Assembly: GCA_963742875.1 (NCBI GenBank)
Contig: CAVUNO010000005.1
Coordinates: forward strand, 354,681 to 418,680
From: Bog-532 sp963742875
GTDB taxonomy: Bacteria; Actinomycetota; Actinomycetes; Streptosporangiales; Streptosporangiaceae
DNA length: 64,000 bases
Reading direction: 5' to 3'
Shown in pieces: positions 1 through 7,245 of the stretch. Made by a program: the position numbers and the translations under genes. Numbering within the stretch: position 1 is the first letter of the stretch; each line of letters opens with the position of its first letter. The notes under the pieces are model-generated. The model was given only the letters and a program-made list of their open reading frames with translations. It searched no databases and was not told the origin of the DNA.

Positions 1-123
1 CGGCGCGGCAGTATGAGCTATGCTGGGAAGGCGACGGCCACGGTGCAGGTTGCCATGGACCTGACCACGCGCAACCTAGACTGGGCGGAGCAGCGTCAAG
101 CGGAGGGGAGGAGTGGCACGTGA
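1..123 (+). CDS. C-terminal end of an unidentified protein (cut by window edge)
   Basis: Frame 1 is open from the window edge to TGA at 121-123 and gives about 40 residues, ending DWAEQRQAEGRSGT. I do not recognise the family. It is likely coding because its stop overlaps the GTG start of the next ORF (GTGA at 120-123), a common sign of translational coupling. It lies on the element A side of the island, so it may belong to the integrative element, but nothing in the visible residues shows a function. Confidence 0.4.
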   Translation, partial: RRGSMSYAGKATATVQVAMDLTTRNLDWAEQRQAEGRSGT

Positions 124-317
124 GCGCCGAAGCATCCGAGATGATGACGATCTCCCGCGCTGAGCTGGACTCGCTGCGGGCTGAGGTTCGCCGCCTGCGG
201 CGTGAGGTCGGCCGGGCAGTGGCCAGTGCGCGCATCCAGAGCGATCCGGGTCCCGGTGACGACGCGCCGACGTTCTCGCGCAGTCAGCTTGCCGAGGCGT
301 GGGGTATCAGCGATTGA
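120..317 (+). CDS. Small hypothetical coiled-coil protein, 65 aa
   Basis: GTG start at 120 overlaps the upstream stop (GTGA). Residues 10-35 are rich in Leu, Arg and Glu with a heptad-like spacing (RAELDSLRAEVRRLRREVG), so a short coiled coil is likely. The C-terminus (FSRSQLAEAWGISD) resembles the start of a helix-turn-helix motif but is too short to be a full domain. Function unknown. The coupling and the codon bias support a real gene. The following 26 bases hold no gene. Confidence 0.45.
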   Translation: MSAEASEMMTISRAELDSLRAEVRRLRREVGRAVASARIQSDPGPGDDAPTFSRSQLAEAWGISD

Positions 318-343
318 GCGATCGTCTGGTCCGCTTTCCTGGC

Positions 344-688
344 TCATCCTGGCAATGCTAGGTCAATTGAAACGACACGTCCTTGAGTGAAGTATGCGGT
401 AATCTCGTGCATCGCATCTTGATACTTTACGGGGGCGATCCGGGCTATAGGTCTCAAGTGAACACTTGGGTCTTCCTGAAGGGCTGGACTGTACGCGTTG
501 ATCATCTCGGCTTCGCGCAGCGCAGCCGAGAGAGCAGCGGAGACCCCATCTCGCCTCGGCGAGTAAAGTGTGTTTCGACCTCTCTGTGCCCATGCTCCGC
601 ACGTAAGACCTAGAATTACAGCTAGTAGGATGGTGGCCGCCATAACTGCCATAACAAGCGTCGGCCCCCAAGTGGCGATAGTCGTCAC
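344..688 (-). CDS. Hypothetical single-span membrane protein, 114 aa
   Basis: Starts with GTG at 688. A GGGCGAG stretch just upstream is a weak ribosome binding site. Residues about 9-32 form one hydrophobic segment (LVMAVMAATILLAVILG), followed by a basic patch (QRGRN) that would put the C-terminal about 80 residues in the cytoplasm. No known domain was recognised. The DNA from about 340 to 1000 is visibly less GC-rich than the chromosome to the right, which fits acquired DNA. A real but undescribed gene is more likely than not; the start is uncertain. Confidence 0.45.
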   Translation of the reverse strand: MTTIATWGPTLVMAVMAATILLAVILGLTCGAWAQRGRNTLYSPRRDGVSAALSAALREAEMINAYSPALQEDPSVHLRPIARIAPVKYQDAMHEITAYFTQGRVVSIDLALPG

Positions 689-1026
689 TTCTCGCCCATG
701 CTAATCGAGGAAATCCTTGCTCGCATTGCCAAGGAAATTCGAGCAAGGCCATCATCTATCGTCGACCTCATTGGTGGATGGTAACGAAGAGCGCACATCA
801 AGCGCTGACGATTTCGCCAGTTTGTTAAGACAGTTAACTGATGTGCCTGTTTAGGATCAGGGCGCGTGCTACGGGACCAGAGCTCGTCTGTCAGGCACCG
901 GTTGTAGGTGGGATACGTCGGCGGGAGCGCCCTCTTCTGAGAGTCGCTTCGAGCCCTGCTTAGTGAGTGAATGTGCGAATGCCATGCGACGACCAAGGCG
1001 TAGCGGCCGGGCAGCCTGGTCGTAGG
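689..1026. other. Intergenic, no gene seen
   Basis: About 340 bases between the divergent membrane-protein gene and the HAD gene. Base composition is lower in GC than the neighbours. No convincing ORF, RNA or terminator was seen. It must hold the promoters of both flanking genes, but no clear -35/-10 pair could be assigned. Confidence 0.4.
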
Positions 1027-1695
1027 GTGACTGCCGTGATCGGTGCGGTCGTCTTCGATGTTGGCGAGTGCCTCGTGGACGAGTCCCGCGAATACGGCAC
1101 CTGGGCGGACTGGCTAGGTGTCCCGCGGCATACGTTCTCGGCAGTGTTTGGTGCGGTGATCGCGAAGGGCTTGGACTACCGGGAGACGTTCCAGGTGTTC
1201 CGGCCGGGCTTTGAACTGGATAAGGCGCGGCAAGAACGGGCTGACGCTGGCCAGCCTGAGTGGTTCGGCGAGGATGATCTGTACCCGGACGTCCGCCCGT
1301 CGCTGACCCGGCTCCGGGCCGATGGACTGTGGGTGGGCATCGCGGGGAACCAGACGTCCCGGGCAGGCGGCATCCTCCACGACCTAGACCTCCCTGCTGA
1401 CATGATCGCCACATCGGATGACTGGGGTGTGTCCAAGCCGGACCCGGGATTCTTCCGGCGAATGCTGGAAGTAACGCCAGGCAGGGCCGAAGAGATCTTG
1501 TATGTGGGTGACCGGCTGGACAATGACATCCGCCCCGCGGCTGTCCTTGGGTTGCGGACGGCGCTGATCCGCCGGGGCCCCTGGGCGACTATTCAGCGAG
1601 ATGACCCGGACGCGGAGCGAGTGCCGACGATGCGAATTGACTCGCTGGCTGAGCTGCCGGGTCGGATCGCGGCGTTTAACGCTGCAGGGTGCTGA
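1027..1695 (+). CDS. HAD-superfamily hydrolase
   Basis: A haloacid-dehalogenase-type phosphatase of about 222 residues. All four HAD motifs are visible: motif I VVFDVGECLVDES near the N-terminus (nucleophile Asp in FDV), motif II GIAGNQT, motif III Lys in VSKPDPGFF, and motif IV YVGDRLDNDIRPA, which binds magnesium. The cap region between motifs I and II has the size of subfamily I. The open frame extends back to 967, but the family begins just before motif I, so I place the start at GTG 1027; GTG 1036 is also possible. The substrate cannot be told. The gene converges on an XRE/TPR regulator; in integrative elements such soluble hydrolases are usually cargo. Confidence 0.8.
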   Translation: MTAVIGAVVFDVGECLVDESREYGTWADWLGVPRHTFSAVFGAVIAKGLDYRETFQVFRPGFELDKARQERADAGQPEWFGEDDLYPDVRPSLTRLRADGLWVGIAGNQTSRAGGILHDLDLPADMIATSDDWGVSKPDPGFFRRMLEVTPGRAEEILYVGDRLDNDIRPAAVLGLRTALIRRGPWATIQRDDPDAERVPTMRIDSLAELPGRIAAFNAAGC

Positions 1696-1721
1696 GGGTG
1701 GCCTGCCAGCCGTAGAACTGG

Positions 1722-2951
1722 TCATCGAGGGCCTGGACGCAGTTCTTGTTCGGCCCATTGCTGGAGGGCCTTGCGGACTTCGAGTATCCGGTGCATGCCG
1801 GTGGCGTACCAGGTGATGGCGAGCTGCTGAAGGGCCTGTTCGGCGTGGACGCAGGCCGCCTCGGGGTTGTGCTGGGCGGCTTCGACGGCTGCCAGGTCGC
1901 CGAGGATGACGGTGCGCTGCTTGTCATCAGCCGTGGTTGCGTTGGTGAGTGCGACGGTCAGGGTCTCCTGGGCTTGGGGGAGGTGCCCGGCCTTGAGCTG
2001 GGTGTTGCCTTTGAAGGCGGCCAGGCGCACGGGGGAGAACCAGGTGAACCAGTCCGGTGAGGCGTGCTCGCCGCCCGCCGCGAAAACCGATTCAGCGTGC
2101 TCGATTAGGCGCAGAGCCTCACGGGGGTGGCCGCTGATCGTCTCGCATTCGGCCTCGACGGCATCAAGCCAGGCCAGGAAATCCGCTGACGCGGAAGCGC
2201 GGCGGGCGTAGGTGCGGGCGGCGCGCATCCGGTCCGCGTACTCGTCCTGTCGGCCCGCCCATCCCGGGACGAACGCCGCGTGAGCCAGGATCGCCGAACC
2301 TAGCAGGGCGTCGTTGGCTTCACCGGCTGCTTGGAGGGCACGGACGAACGTCGCGTCGGCGTCGTCGGGCTGGCGCAGGTCGAAGAATTCGATGCGCCCG
2401 GCTAGGAGCAGGGCCTCGGCCAGGGCGGTGGCGACGATGGTGTGGCCCACGCCTTCGGTTTCGCCGAGTAGGTGGGCGCCGAGGCGGGTGTGCTCGCTGA
2501 CCGGCGGGTGCAGGTGGGTGGGCAGCACGCTGGCGTAGAGACGGCGATAGGAAACGGTGATGGCAGCGTAGTCACCGGCCACGGTCGATGGCTGGATGAC
2601 GCCCCGGGCCTTGGCAAGCGGGAGAGGGGCCCGGGCGCTATTCCTGGGCATGGGTAGCTGGGCAGCCGCTGCGGCGTCGGGGCCGGCCACGGAGACCTCC
2701 CACGGCGGGGTGAAGCCGAGTTCCTCGATCGGGAGCTGGAGCACGTGGACCAGGAGCCGCTGATGGTCGGCTCGCGGCCACGGGGGAGTGGAGGACTCCC
2801 AGCGCCTTATCTGCCGGTCACTGATCTCCAGGTGCCCGAGCCCGAGCTGCGGCGCTGCCCGCGTAAGAGCGTCGGCCAAAGCCTGCTGCGATGCAAACCC
2901 GGCGTGCTGGCGGGCGGCCTTTAGCCGGACGTTGCCGATGGGTTGAGTCAA
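1722..2951 (-). CDS. XRE-family regulator with TPR-like C-terminal domain
   Basis: 409 residues starting at TTG 2951 with a good GGAGG site six bases upstream. Residues about 5-75 form an XRE/Cro-type helix-turn-helix (ALADALTRAA, then ISDRQIRRWES as the likely recognition part). The remaining 320 residues are Ala/Leu-rich helical repeats of TPR style, as in actinomycete regulators whose C-terminal half senses a peptide or partner protein. It is divergent from the rep-xis-int remnants, and the gap between them holds several AGGAC/GTCCT boxes, so it may control that module or itself. The fold is confident; role and ligand are inference. Confidence 0.8.
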   Translation of the reverse strand: MTQPIGNVRLKAARQHAGFASQQALADALTRAAPQLGLGHLEISDRQIRRWESSTPPWPRADHQRLLVHVLQLPIEELGFTPPWEVSVAGPDAAAAAQLPMPRNSARAPLPLAKARGVIQPSTVAGDYAAITVSYRRLYASVLPTHLHPPVSEHTRLGAHLLGETEGVGHTIVATALAEALLLAGRIEFFDLRQPDDADATFVRALQAAGEANDALLGSAILAHAAFVPGWAGRQDEYADRMRAARTYARRASASADFLAWLDAVEAECETISGHPREALRLIEHAESVFAAGGEHASPDWFTWFSPVRLAAFKGNTQLKAGHLPQAQETLTVALTNATTADDKQRTVILGDLAAVEAAQHNPEAACVHAEQALQQLAITWYATGMHRILEVRKALQQWAEQELRPGPR

Positions 2952-2991
2952 GGGAAACCTCCGCGCGTCTCGCGCCCTGATGCGGTATCGC

Positions 2992-3080
2992 AGGACTCTA
3001 AGAGGACAAACGTACCTCGATCAGATGCTTACGTCCTAGAAGAGACCTATTAACGTCCCATATAAGTCCTATCTGGGTCC
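2992..3080. promoter_or_regulatory. Cluster of AGGAC/GTCCT boxes between the XRE gene and rep
   Basis: AGGAC occurs at 2992-2996 and 3003-3007. GTCCT occurs at 3033-3037 and 3066-3070, with related GTCC cores at 3055 and 3077. Two copies face the regulator and the others face rep, in an unusually AT-rich stretch. This could be the operator of the XRE regulator or degenerate replication iterons of the element. Seen directly; function is inferred. Confidence 0.4.
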
Positions 3081-3088
3081 GGTTCCGC

Positions 3089-3788
3089 TTGGCATCCTGT
3101 AGGTGTGACGGCAGGGAGGCGACCGTTCTTGTGAGGGATAGCGGTGGGGAGTTGCTCCAGTACCGGCTGGTGATCGAGCCTCGGTTCGACGCCCAGGGCG
3201 TGCTGGCCGGCTCGAAGGACGCGGCCCGCTGCATCGGCTACCTGACCAAGTACCTCACCAAGCAAGTCGCTGACTGCCACCAAGCCACCACCGACGCTCA
3301 GCGGGCGCATGTCGAGCGGCTGGCCGATGCGCTGCGATTCGAGCTGTGCTCGCCGCGGTGCGCGAACTGGCTCCGCTACGGCATCCAGCCCAAAAACGCC
3401 CGGGCCCGGCCTCATCCCGGCCTCATCCCGGCCTCATCCCGGCCTCATCCCGGGCGCGTGCAAGGGAAAGGCCCATCGCCGCGAATGTCTCGGCTACGCG
3501 GGGCGCCGGGTCCTGGTCTCCCGCAAGTGGTCCGGCAAGACCCTCGCCGACCACCGGGCCGACCGGAAAAACTGGCTCCTGTCCACCCTCGGTGTCCAGG
3601 CTGCCGACCCGGACCACTACGCCTGGGAGCCGGTCACTCCCGGCGACCCGGACCACATTGAACACGCTCGGCGTCTCCTGCACGTCCTCGCCGACCGCCA
3701 GTGCTGGCAGGCCACGCTCGCCGAAGCCAGACGCCGGGCAGGCATCGAGCTGCCCGCCGATCTTTCGGCAACCGGAGCGGCAGCATGA
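3089..3788 (+). pseudogene. Replication initiator (RepSA/pSAM2-type) remnant, truncated and frameshifted
   Basis: The protein matches the C-terminal half of the rolling-circle initiators of actinomycete integrative elements, with the typical blocks SKDAARCIGYLTKYLTKQV, CANWLRYGIQPKNAR, and later GYAGRRVLVSRKWSGKTL and ADRKNWLLSTLG. The N-terminal half is missing, so the remnant has about 230 residues against the family's roughly 450 or more. The frame changes near 3402-3404. Removing one G there joins both halves into one frame that ends at TGA 3786-3788. Just after it, an 11-base unit is repeated four times, adding 11 residues in frame. The stop overlaps the xis start (ATGA), the normal rep-xis-int order. 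As it stands it is not functional. Confidence 0.8.
3410..3453 (+). repeat. Four perfect tandem copies of an 11-base unit inside rep
   Basis: Unit CCTCATCCCGG, repeated at 3410, 3421, 3432 and 3443. The related initiator sequence is expected to have one copy (PGLIPG). Three extra copies are 33 bases, hence in frame, so the expansion alone does not break the gene. Confidence 0.9.
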
Positions 3789-4027
3789 CGGGCCGCGCCG
3801 AGGCGGTGCCAACCGCGCGGCTGGTGACCGTCGAGGACGCGGCCGAGCACCTAAGCACCTCCGTCCGCTTCGTCCGCCGGTTGATCGCGGAAGGGCGGAT
3901 CGAGTTCGTCAAGGTCGGCCGTCACGTGCGGATCAGCGAATCCGCGCTGGCCGACTTCATCGAGGCCGGGCGCGTCGAGCCATTGACGCCCGCAGCCATC
4001 CGGCACGGCAGGAAAGGAGCGGCGTGA
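3785..4027 (+). CDS. Excisionase-type helix-turn-helix protein (Xis)
   Basis: 80 residues. ATG 3785 overlaps the rep stop (ATGA) and its own stop overlaps the integrase start (TGATG at 4025-4029). The centre is a MerR/excisionase-type winged helix: VTVEDAAEHLSTSVRFVRRL, then IEFVKVGRHVRISESALADF. This is the usual short directionality factor encoded between rep and int in pSAM2-like elements, where it steers the integrase towards excision by bending the att DNA. It is the only intact gene of the rep-xis-int module here, and with a broken integrase it has no partner from the same element. Confidence 0.8.
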   Translation: MTGRAEAVPTARLVTVEDAAEHLSTSVRFVRRLIAEGRIEFVKVGRHVRISESALADFIEAGRVEPLTPAAIRHGRKGAA

Positions 4028-4746
4028 TGGCCAAACAGAGACGGGCACCGCCGTTTCGGCAACGTCAGGAAGCGGGAGTCCGGCCGATACCAGATCCGCT
4101 ATCCCGGGCCGGACGGCCGGATGCGGACCGGTACCGAGACCTACGCGCGGAGATCGGAGGCCGAGCGGGCGCTGACGCTCACTGAGGCGGCCATTGTGGC
4201 GGGGGAGTGGACCGACCCCGAGCGCGGCAAGGTCAGCCTCGGCGACTACGCGGCGACCTGGATCGCTCGGCGTCCGGGCCTGCGGGTCCGCACCGTCGAC
4301 CTGTACTCGTGGTTCTTGGCCAAGCACATCGCCCCCTACCTCGGCGGCGTCCCGATCGGGAAGGTGTCCACGCCGATGATCCGCAAGTGGCGGGCTGACC
4401 TGCTCGGCAACGGCGTGTCCGTGTCCATGGCCGCCAAGGCGTACCGGCTGCTGCGCGCCGGCCTGACGACGGCGGTCGAAGAGGACAAGACCTTCCGCAC
4501 ACCCCTTCCGGGTCCGGGGCGCCGGGGAGGAACACACTCCCGAGCGGCCGGTGCTCACCGTCGCTCAGGTCTTCGACCTCGCCGAGCGAATCGGGCGGCG
4601 GCCGGTCGGCGATGTCCGCGAGCTGCCCGGCGGCGCGCGGCGCGGACAAGATCATCACCGACAGCACCGACGCCCACGTCGAAGCCGAGCAGCGGCGGCG
4701 CCACGATGACGACGGCCAGGCCGCCACGCTCGGACCCGCGAGCTAA
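4024..4746 (+). pseudogene. Tyrosine integrase of element A, frameshifted and lacking its catalytic core
   Basis: Three pieces of one integrase are readable. The start (GTG 4024 or ATG 4027, MAKQRRA) is followed, after a one-base shift near 4048-4052, by FGNVRKRESGRYQIRYPG and the SAM-like core-binding domain (WIARRPGLRVRTVDLY, YLGGVPIGKV). Removing one C from the run at 4501-4504 continues the frame into ERPVLTVAQVFDLAERIG. Then the sequence jumps directly to the extreme C-terminus (ADKIITDSTDAHVEAEQ), so the catalytic domain with its Arg, His-x-x-Arg and Tyr is deleted. It ends at TAA 4744-4746, about 95 bases before the att repeat, the normal place for such an integrase. Not functional. 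Confidence 0.8.
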
Positions 4747-4763
4747 TGGCCCATTAATGGCCC
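4744..4763 (+). repeat. Paired TAATGGC repeat, candidate integrase arm site (element A, int end)
   Basis: TAATGGCCC at 4744-4752 and again at 4755-4763, an 11-base period, that is one helical turn. The same arrangement recurs at 4968 and 9134, each near an att core. Confidence 0.5.
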
Positions 4764-4840
4764 GGACCCTCAAAAACGCCCCCGACGTCGCCGCGCTCGA
4801 ATACTCGAAAACCAGCCCGGAACCAGCGCAGACACGATGG

Positions 4841-4883
4841 GAGCGGGCGACGGGAATTGAACCCGCATGACCAGCTTGGAAGG
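4841..4883. repeat. att site: partial copy of the tRNA-Gly 3' part
   Basis: 43 bases identical, with one mismatch (T for C), to 9225-9267, which covers the 3' part of the tRNA-Gly(UCC) gene up to the anticodon stem. The remaining tRNA sequence is absent here, so this is a duplicated attachment core and not a tRNA gene. It separates element A (left, with its int ending at 4746) from element B (right). Confidence 0.85.
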
Positions 4884-4967
4884 TGTACCGCACCGAGCGG
4901 TCACGGCTCCTGACCTGCGGATTGTGGTAACCGGAGCTGCCACGTGTTGGCCGGTGCTGACCCTGGC

Positions 4968-4987
4968 TAATGGCGCGCTAATGGCAC
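4968..4987 (+). repeat. Paired TAATGGC repeat, candidate arm site (element B, distal end)
   Basis: TAATGGCGC at 4968-4976 and TAATGGCAC at 4979-4987, again with an 11-base period, about 85 bases inside element B from the att core. Confidence 0.5.
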
Positions 4988-5013
4988 GGCGATCTTGAGT
5001 ATGGACCCGCAGA

Positions 5014-5721
5014 TTACTGGCCTGGATCGTGGTGGCCGGAGGGCGGGCTGTTTTGCTGGGCGCGGGTCGCCTCGTCCGCGCGGGCGGCCTTCGCCCGGGC
5101 CGTCTCATCCGCGCGGGCCGTCTCCGAGCGGGTCGCCTCGTCCGCGCGGGCGGTCTTCGCCCGGGCCGTCTCGTCCGCGCGGGCCGTCTCGTCGTCCGCG
5201 CGGGCGGTCTTCGCCCGGGCCGTCTCGTCCGCGCGGGCCGTCTCCGAGCGGGTCGTCTCATCCGCGCGGGCCCTTTCCGAGCGGGTCGCCTCGTCCGCGC
5301 GGGCGGTCTTCGCCCGGGCCGTCTCGTCCGCGCGGGCCGTCTCCGAGCGGGCCGTCTCGTCCGCGCGGGCCGTATCTGAGCGGGCGGTCTCGGCTTGGGC
5401 ACTCTCGCGCTGGCCGGTCAGGTCGCGGTCATGGCTGACGGCTGCTGTCTGTGGGCCGGACTGTTTCAGTTCGCGGCGTGCGGCGCGGCCACGGCGTGAG
5501 GTCCGGCGCGCACCGGTCAGCAGTAGGCCCAGCCCGAGCATGGCGGCTGCCCCGACCACGATGCCGTAGAGGAACAGCGCGCCGGTGGAACCGGTCACGT
5601 GGTAGCCGAACACCGAGAAGCTGTGGGTCAGCGCGTGCCCGCTGCCTACGTTGTTGAACACGCCCGCCACGCCCACGACCACTGCGGCGACCAGGATGAT
5701 GAGGCCGAGAACGACAAGCAT
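5014..5721 (-). CDS. Two-span membrane protein with an 11-residue (hendecad) repeat tail
   Basis: 235 residues from ATG 5721, with GGAGAG four bases upstream. TM1 is residues 1-22, TM2 about 47-69, followed by a strongly basic linker (RRTSRRGRAARRE) that places the tail in the cytoplasm. Residues 108-221 are about ten copies of an 11-residue motif of the type ARADETARSET or ARADETARAKT, with alternating Asp-Glu and Arg-Lys and no aromatic residues. An 11-residue periodicity is typical of right-handed coiled coils and of group 3 LEA (desiccation) proteins; the link to LEA is my inference. A promoter-like sequence of sigma-B style lies upstream at 5745-5768. It is cargo of element B, near another long helical protein. 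Confidence 0.7.
   Translation of the reverse strand: MLVVLGLIILVAAVVVGVAGVFNNVGSGHALTHSFSVFGYHVTGSTGALFLYGIVVGAAAMLGLGLLLTGARRTSRRGRAARRELKQSGPQTAAVSHDRDLTGQRESAQAETARSDTARADETARSETARADETARAKTARADEATRSERARADETTRSETARADETARAKTARADDETARADETARAKTARADEATRSETARADETARAKAARADEATRAQQNSPPSGHHDPGQ
5059..5400 (-). repeat. 33-base tandem repeats coding for the hendecad tail
   Basis: About ten imperfect 33-base units (11 codons each), with one irregular unit near residues 172-183 (an extra DDETAR block). They are continuous, without spacers, and in frame with the membrane-protein gene. Confidence 0.85.
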
Positions 5722-5744
5722 GACACTCTCCGAATATCCGCCCT

Positions 5745-5768
5745 ATACCCTCTACTCGGAGTTTAAAT
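5745..5768 (-). promoter_or_regulatory. Possible sigma-B-type promoter of the hendecad protein gene
   Basis: On the minus strand ATTT (5768-5765), a 14-base spacer and GGGTAT (5750-5745). This resembles the actinobacterial stress-sigma consensus GTTT-N14-16-GGGTA, with one mismatch in the -35 box. It lies about 25 bases before the start codon. A vegetative promoter cannot be excluded (TTGACT is just upstream but badly spaced). Confidence 0.35.
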
Positions 5769-5942
5769 CAAGTCAACGCCGGGCCCGGGCAACGGCTTGG
5801 ACCCGTCGACTTCGCCGGCGTCCGACGCGCGTCGTGCAAGGCCCGGGCGGACGCGTCGGCCCCGGCCGCGGCCGACGGCTCCGACCCGTCGGGTGAGGCC
5901 CTGGACGACGGCTGTCTGTTCCCGCTGGAGGCGGCCCGGTGA
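5763..5942 (+). pseudogene. Possible C-terminal gene remnant
   Basis: An open frame with no good start ends at TGA 5940-5942 and gives a tail such as VDFAGVRRASCKARADAS. It looks like the end of a protein whose front has been lost. The family is not recognised. It could also be chance, since GC-rich DNA often stays open. From 5943 to 6390 I see no further gene; that stretch must hold the promoter of the next gene. Confidence 0.2.
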
Positions 5943-6390
5943 CGGCGTGCACCGTGCAGGGGATGGCCCGCGTCCGGTCCGGGCAGGCTTGCCCCTGCCC
6001 CGTGGTTTCTGACCGGAGTGTCCGTAGAGGCTCCAGGGTCAAGCGTAGTGACTTCGCGTGTACGTTGACCAGGCACCTTCCGCCTGTGCTCGTTGCCCTG
6101 CGGGCACAGTCACGCTTAGGCTGGAGGGGCGGACACGGACACTCAGCGGGCCATCCCCGGATCTGACCCCAGCCAGGACTCTTAGATCGTGCGGTCGGCC
6201 TCCAGCCTGCCCGGGCGGCGATGTCCCGGGTGGGCGCGTAGGACCGACTCTGCTCAGCCCAGCGAACTGCCCGGCACAGCCCAGGGCCCGGCAGCCCCCG
6301 CCGGTGGGGGACTTTCGGCCCTGGAGTTGGTGGCTCCGCCCTACTAGTCGTTGGACCGTCCCCGATTACCCGTCACATTCGGAGGAGATC

Positions 6391-6861
6391 ATGCCCACGC
6401 CTTCGGAATCGCTGGCCAAGCTGTCGGCGTCCCTGGCTGAGCTGTCGCGGAGGGCGAAGGAGGCCGAGGACCACGCGGCCGCCGCCCGTAATGAGACCCG
6501 CGAGCAGCTCGAGGCTCGCGTCGCCCACGCCAAGTCCACCGCCCAGCAGCGACGCGAGGAGATGAAGGCACGAGGCGCCAAGGTAAAGGATGACCTGGCC
6601 GCGGCTTGGGTCAGCCTTCAGGCCCACGTGCAGGAGCAGTTGGAGAAGATAGGGGCCAAGCTCGACGAGAAGCGGGACGACGATGACGGAAAGGCCGCCG
6701 AGCGGCGGGCTGAGAAGGCCGAGGCCAACGCCGCCGATGCGGTGGACTTCGCCACTTATGCCGTCGGCGAAGCCGAGGCGGCGACCCTCGAGGCTGCCGA
6801 GGCTCGGAAGATCGCGGATGCCGTAGACCCGGGCACGCCATCGTCGACGGGTGAGGAGTGA
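6391..6861 (+). CDS. Long helical (coiled-coil) hypothetical protein, 156 aa
   Basis: ATG 6391 is preceded by GGAGGAG at the right distance, which decides the start although the frame is open from 6058. The whole protein is charged and Ala-rich with continuous helix-forming sequence (LAKLSASLAELSRRAKEAED, then QLEARVAHAKSTAQQRREEM), a DDDD hinge near residue 98, and a second helical half. No enzyme motif, signal peptide or membrane span is seen. A strong terminator follows immediately. It lies in element B beside the hendecad membrane protein; a structural or stress role together with it is a guess from composition. Confidence 0.7.
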   Translation: MPTPSESLAKLSASLAELSRRAKEAEDHAAAARNETREQLEARVAHAKSTAQQRREEMKARGAKVKDDLAAAWVSLQAHVQEQLEKIGAKLDEKRDDDDGKAAERRAEKAEANAADAVDFATYAVGEAEAATLEAAEARKIADAVDPGTPSSTGEE

Positions 6862-6862
6862 C

Positions 6863-6903
6863 GTCCCTGGTCACCGCCAGCTCATCGGGCGGTGACCAGG
6901 GAC
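6863..6903 (+). terminator. Strong hairpin terminator after the helical-protein gene
   Basis: A perfect 16-base-pair stem (6863-6878 with 6888-6903) and a 9-base loop, two bases after the stop codon. There is no U-tract, as is common in actinomycetes. Confidence 0.8.
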
Positions 6904-7245
6904 AGTCGCCGCTCAGAGAGTCTGACCTTCCTGTTCCCTGAGCTGGAGCGGCACCTCGCCACCTGGGCGGCCCCCGGACCGAGCGGGTAGCTCCGTCTTT
7001 CCCAAGGCGCCGAATCAATCGGATGGCGAGGAAGATGGCTGTGCGCTGAACCCGGTTTGGGTGTTATGTAAGCTTGCTTGATCTGCGCCTGCTGCGAGCG
7101 TGTGGCCCGGCGTGCCGCGGGCGGGCCGCCAAGGCAGAGCCCGCCGCTGACGCCGGGCCAGCGGCGCCGCGAGGCGCCGCCTTGTTCAAATACGGCTCAA
7201 TTCGGCAACGCAGAGCTGGCACGGTTGCACATGCAGTCGTTGTCG
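6904..7245. other. Intergenic, no gene supported
   Basis: About 340 bases between two convergent genes. A short plus-strand frame at 7078 begins MICACCER, but it has no homology I recognise and overlaps the XRE gene in antisense. I see no RNA or repeat. Confidence 0.4.

Noticed and set aside
4841..4883. A second tRNA-Gly gene
   Set aside because: Only the 3' part up to the anticodon stem is present; the 5' half and D arm are missing, so it is an att copy.
5059..5400. CRISPR-like repeat array
   Set aside because: The 33-base units are contiguous with no unique spacers and are in frame with a membrane-protein gene.
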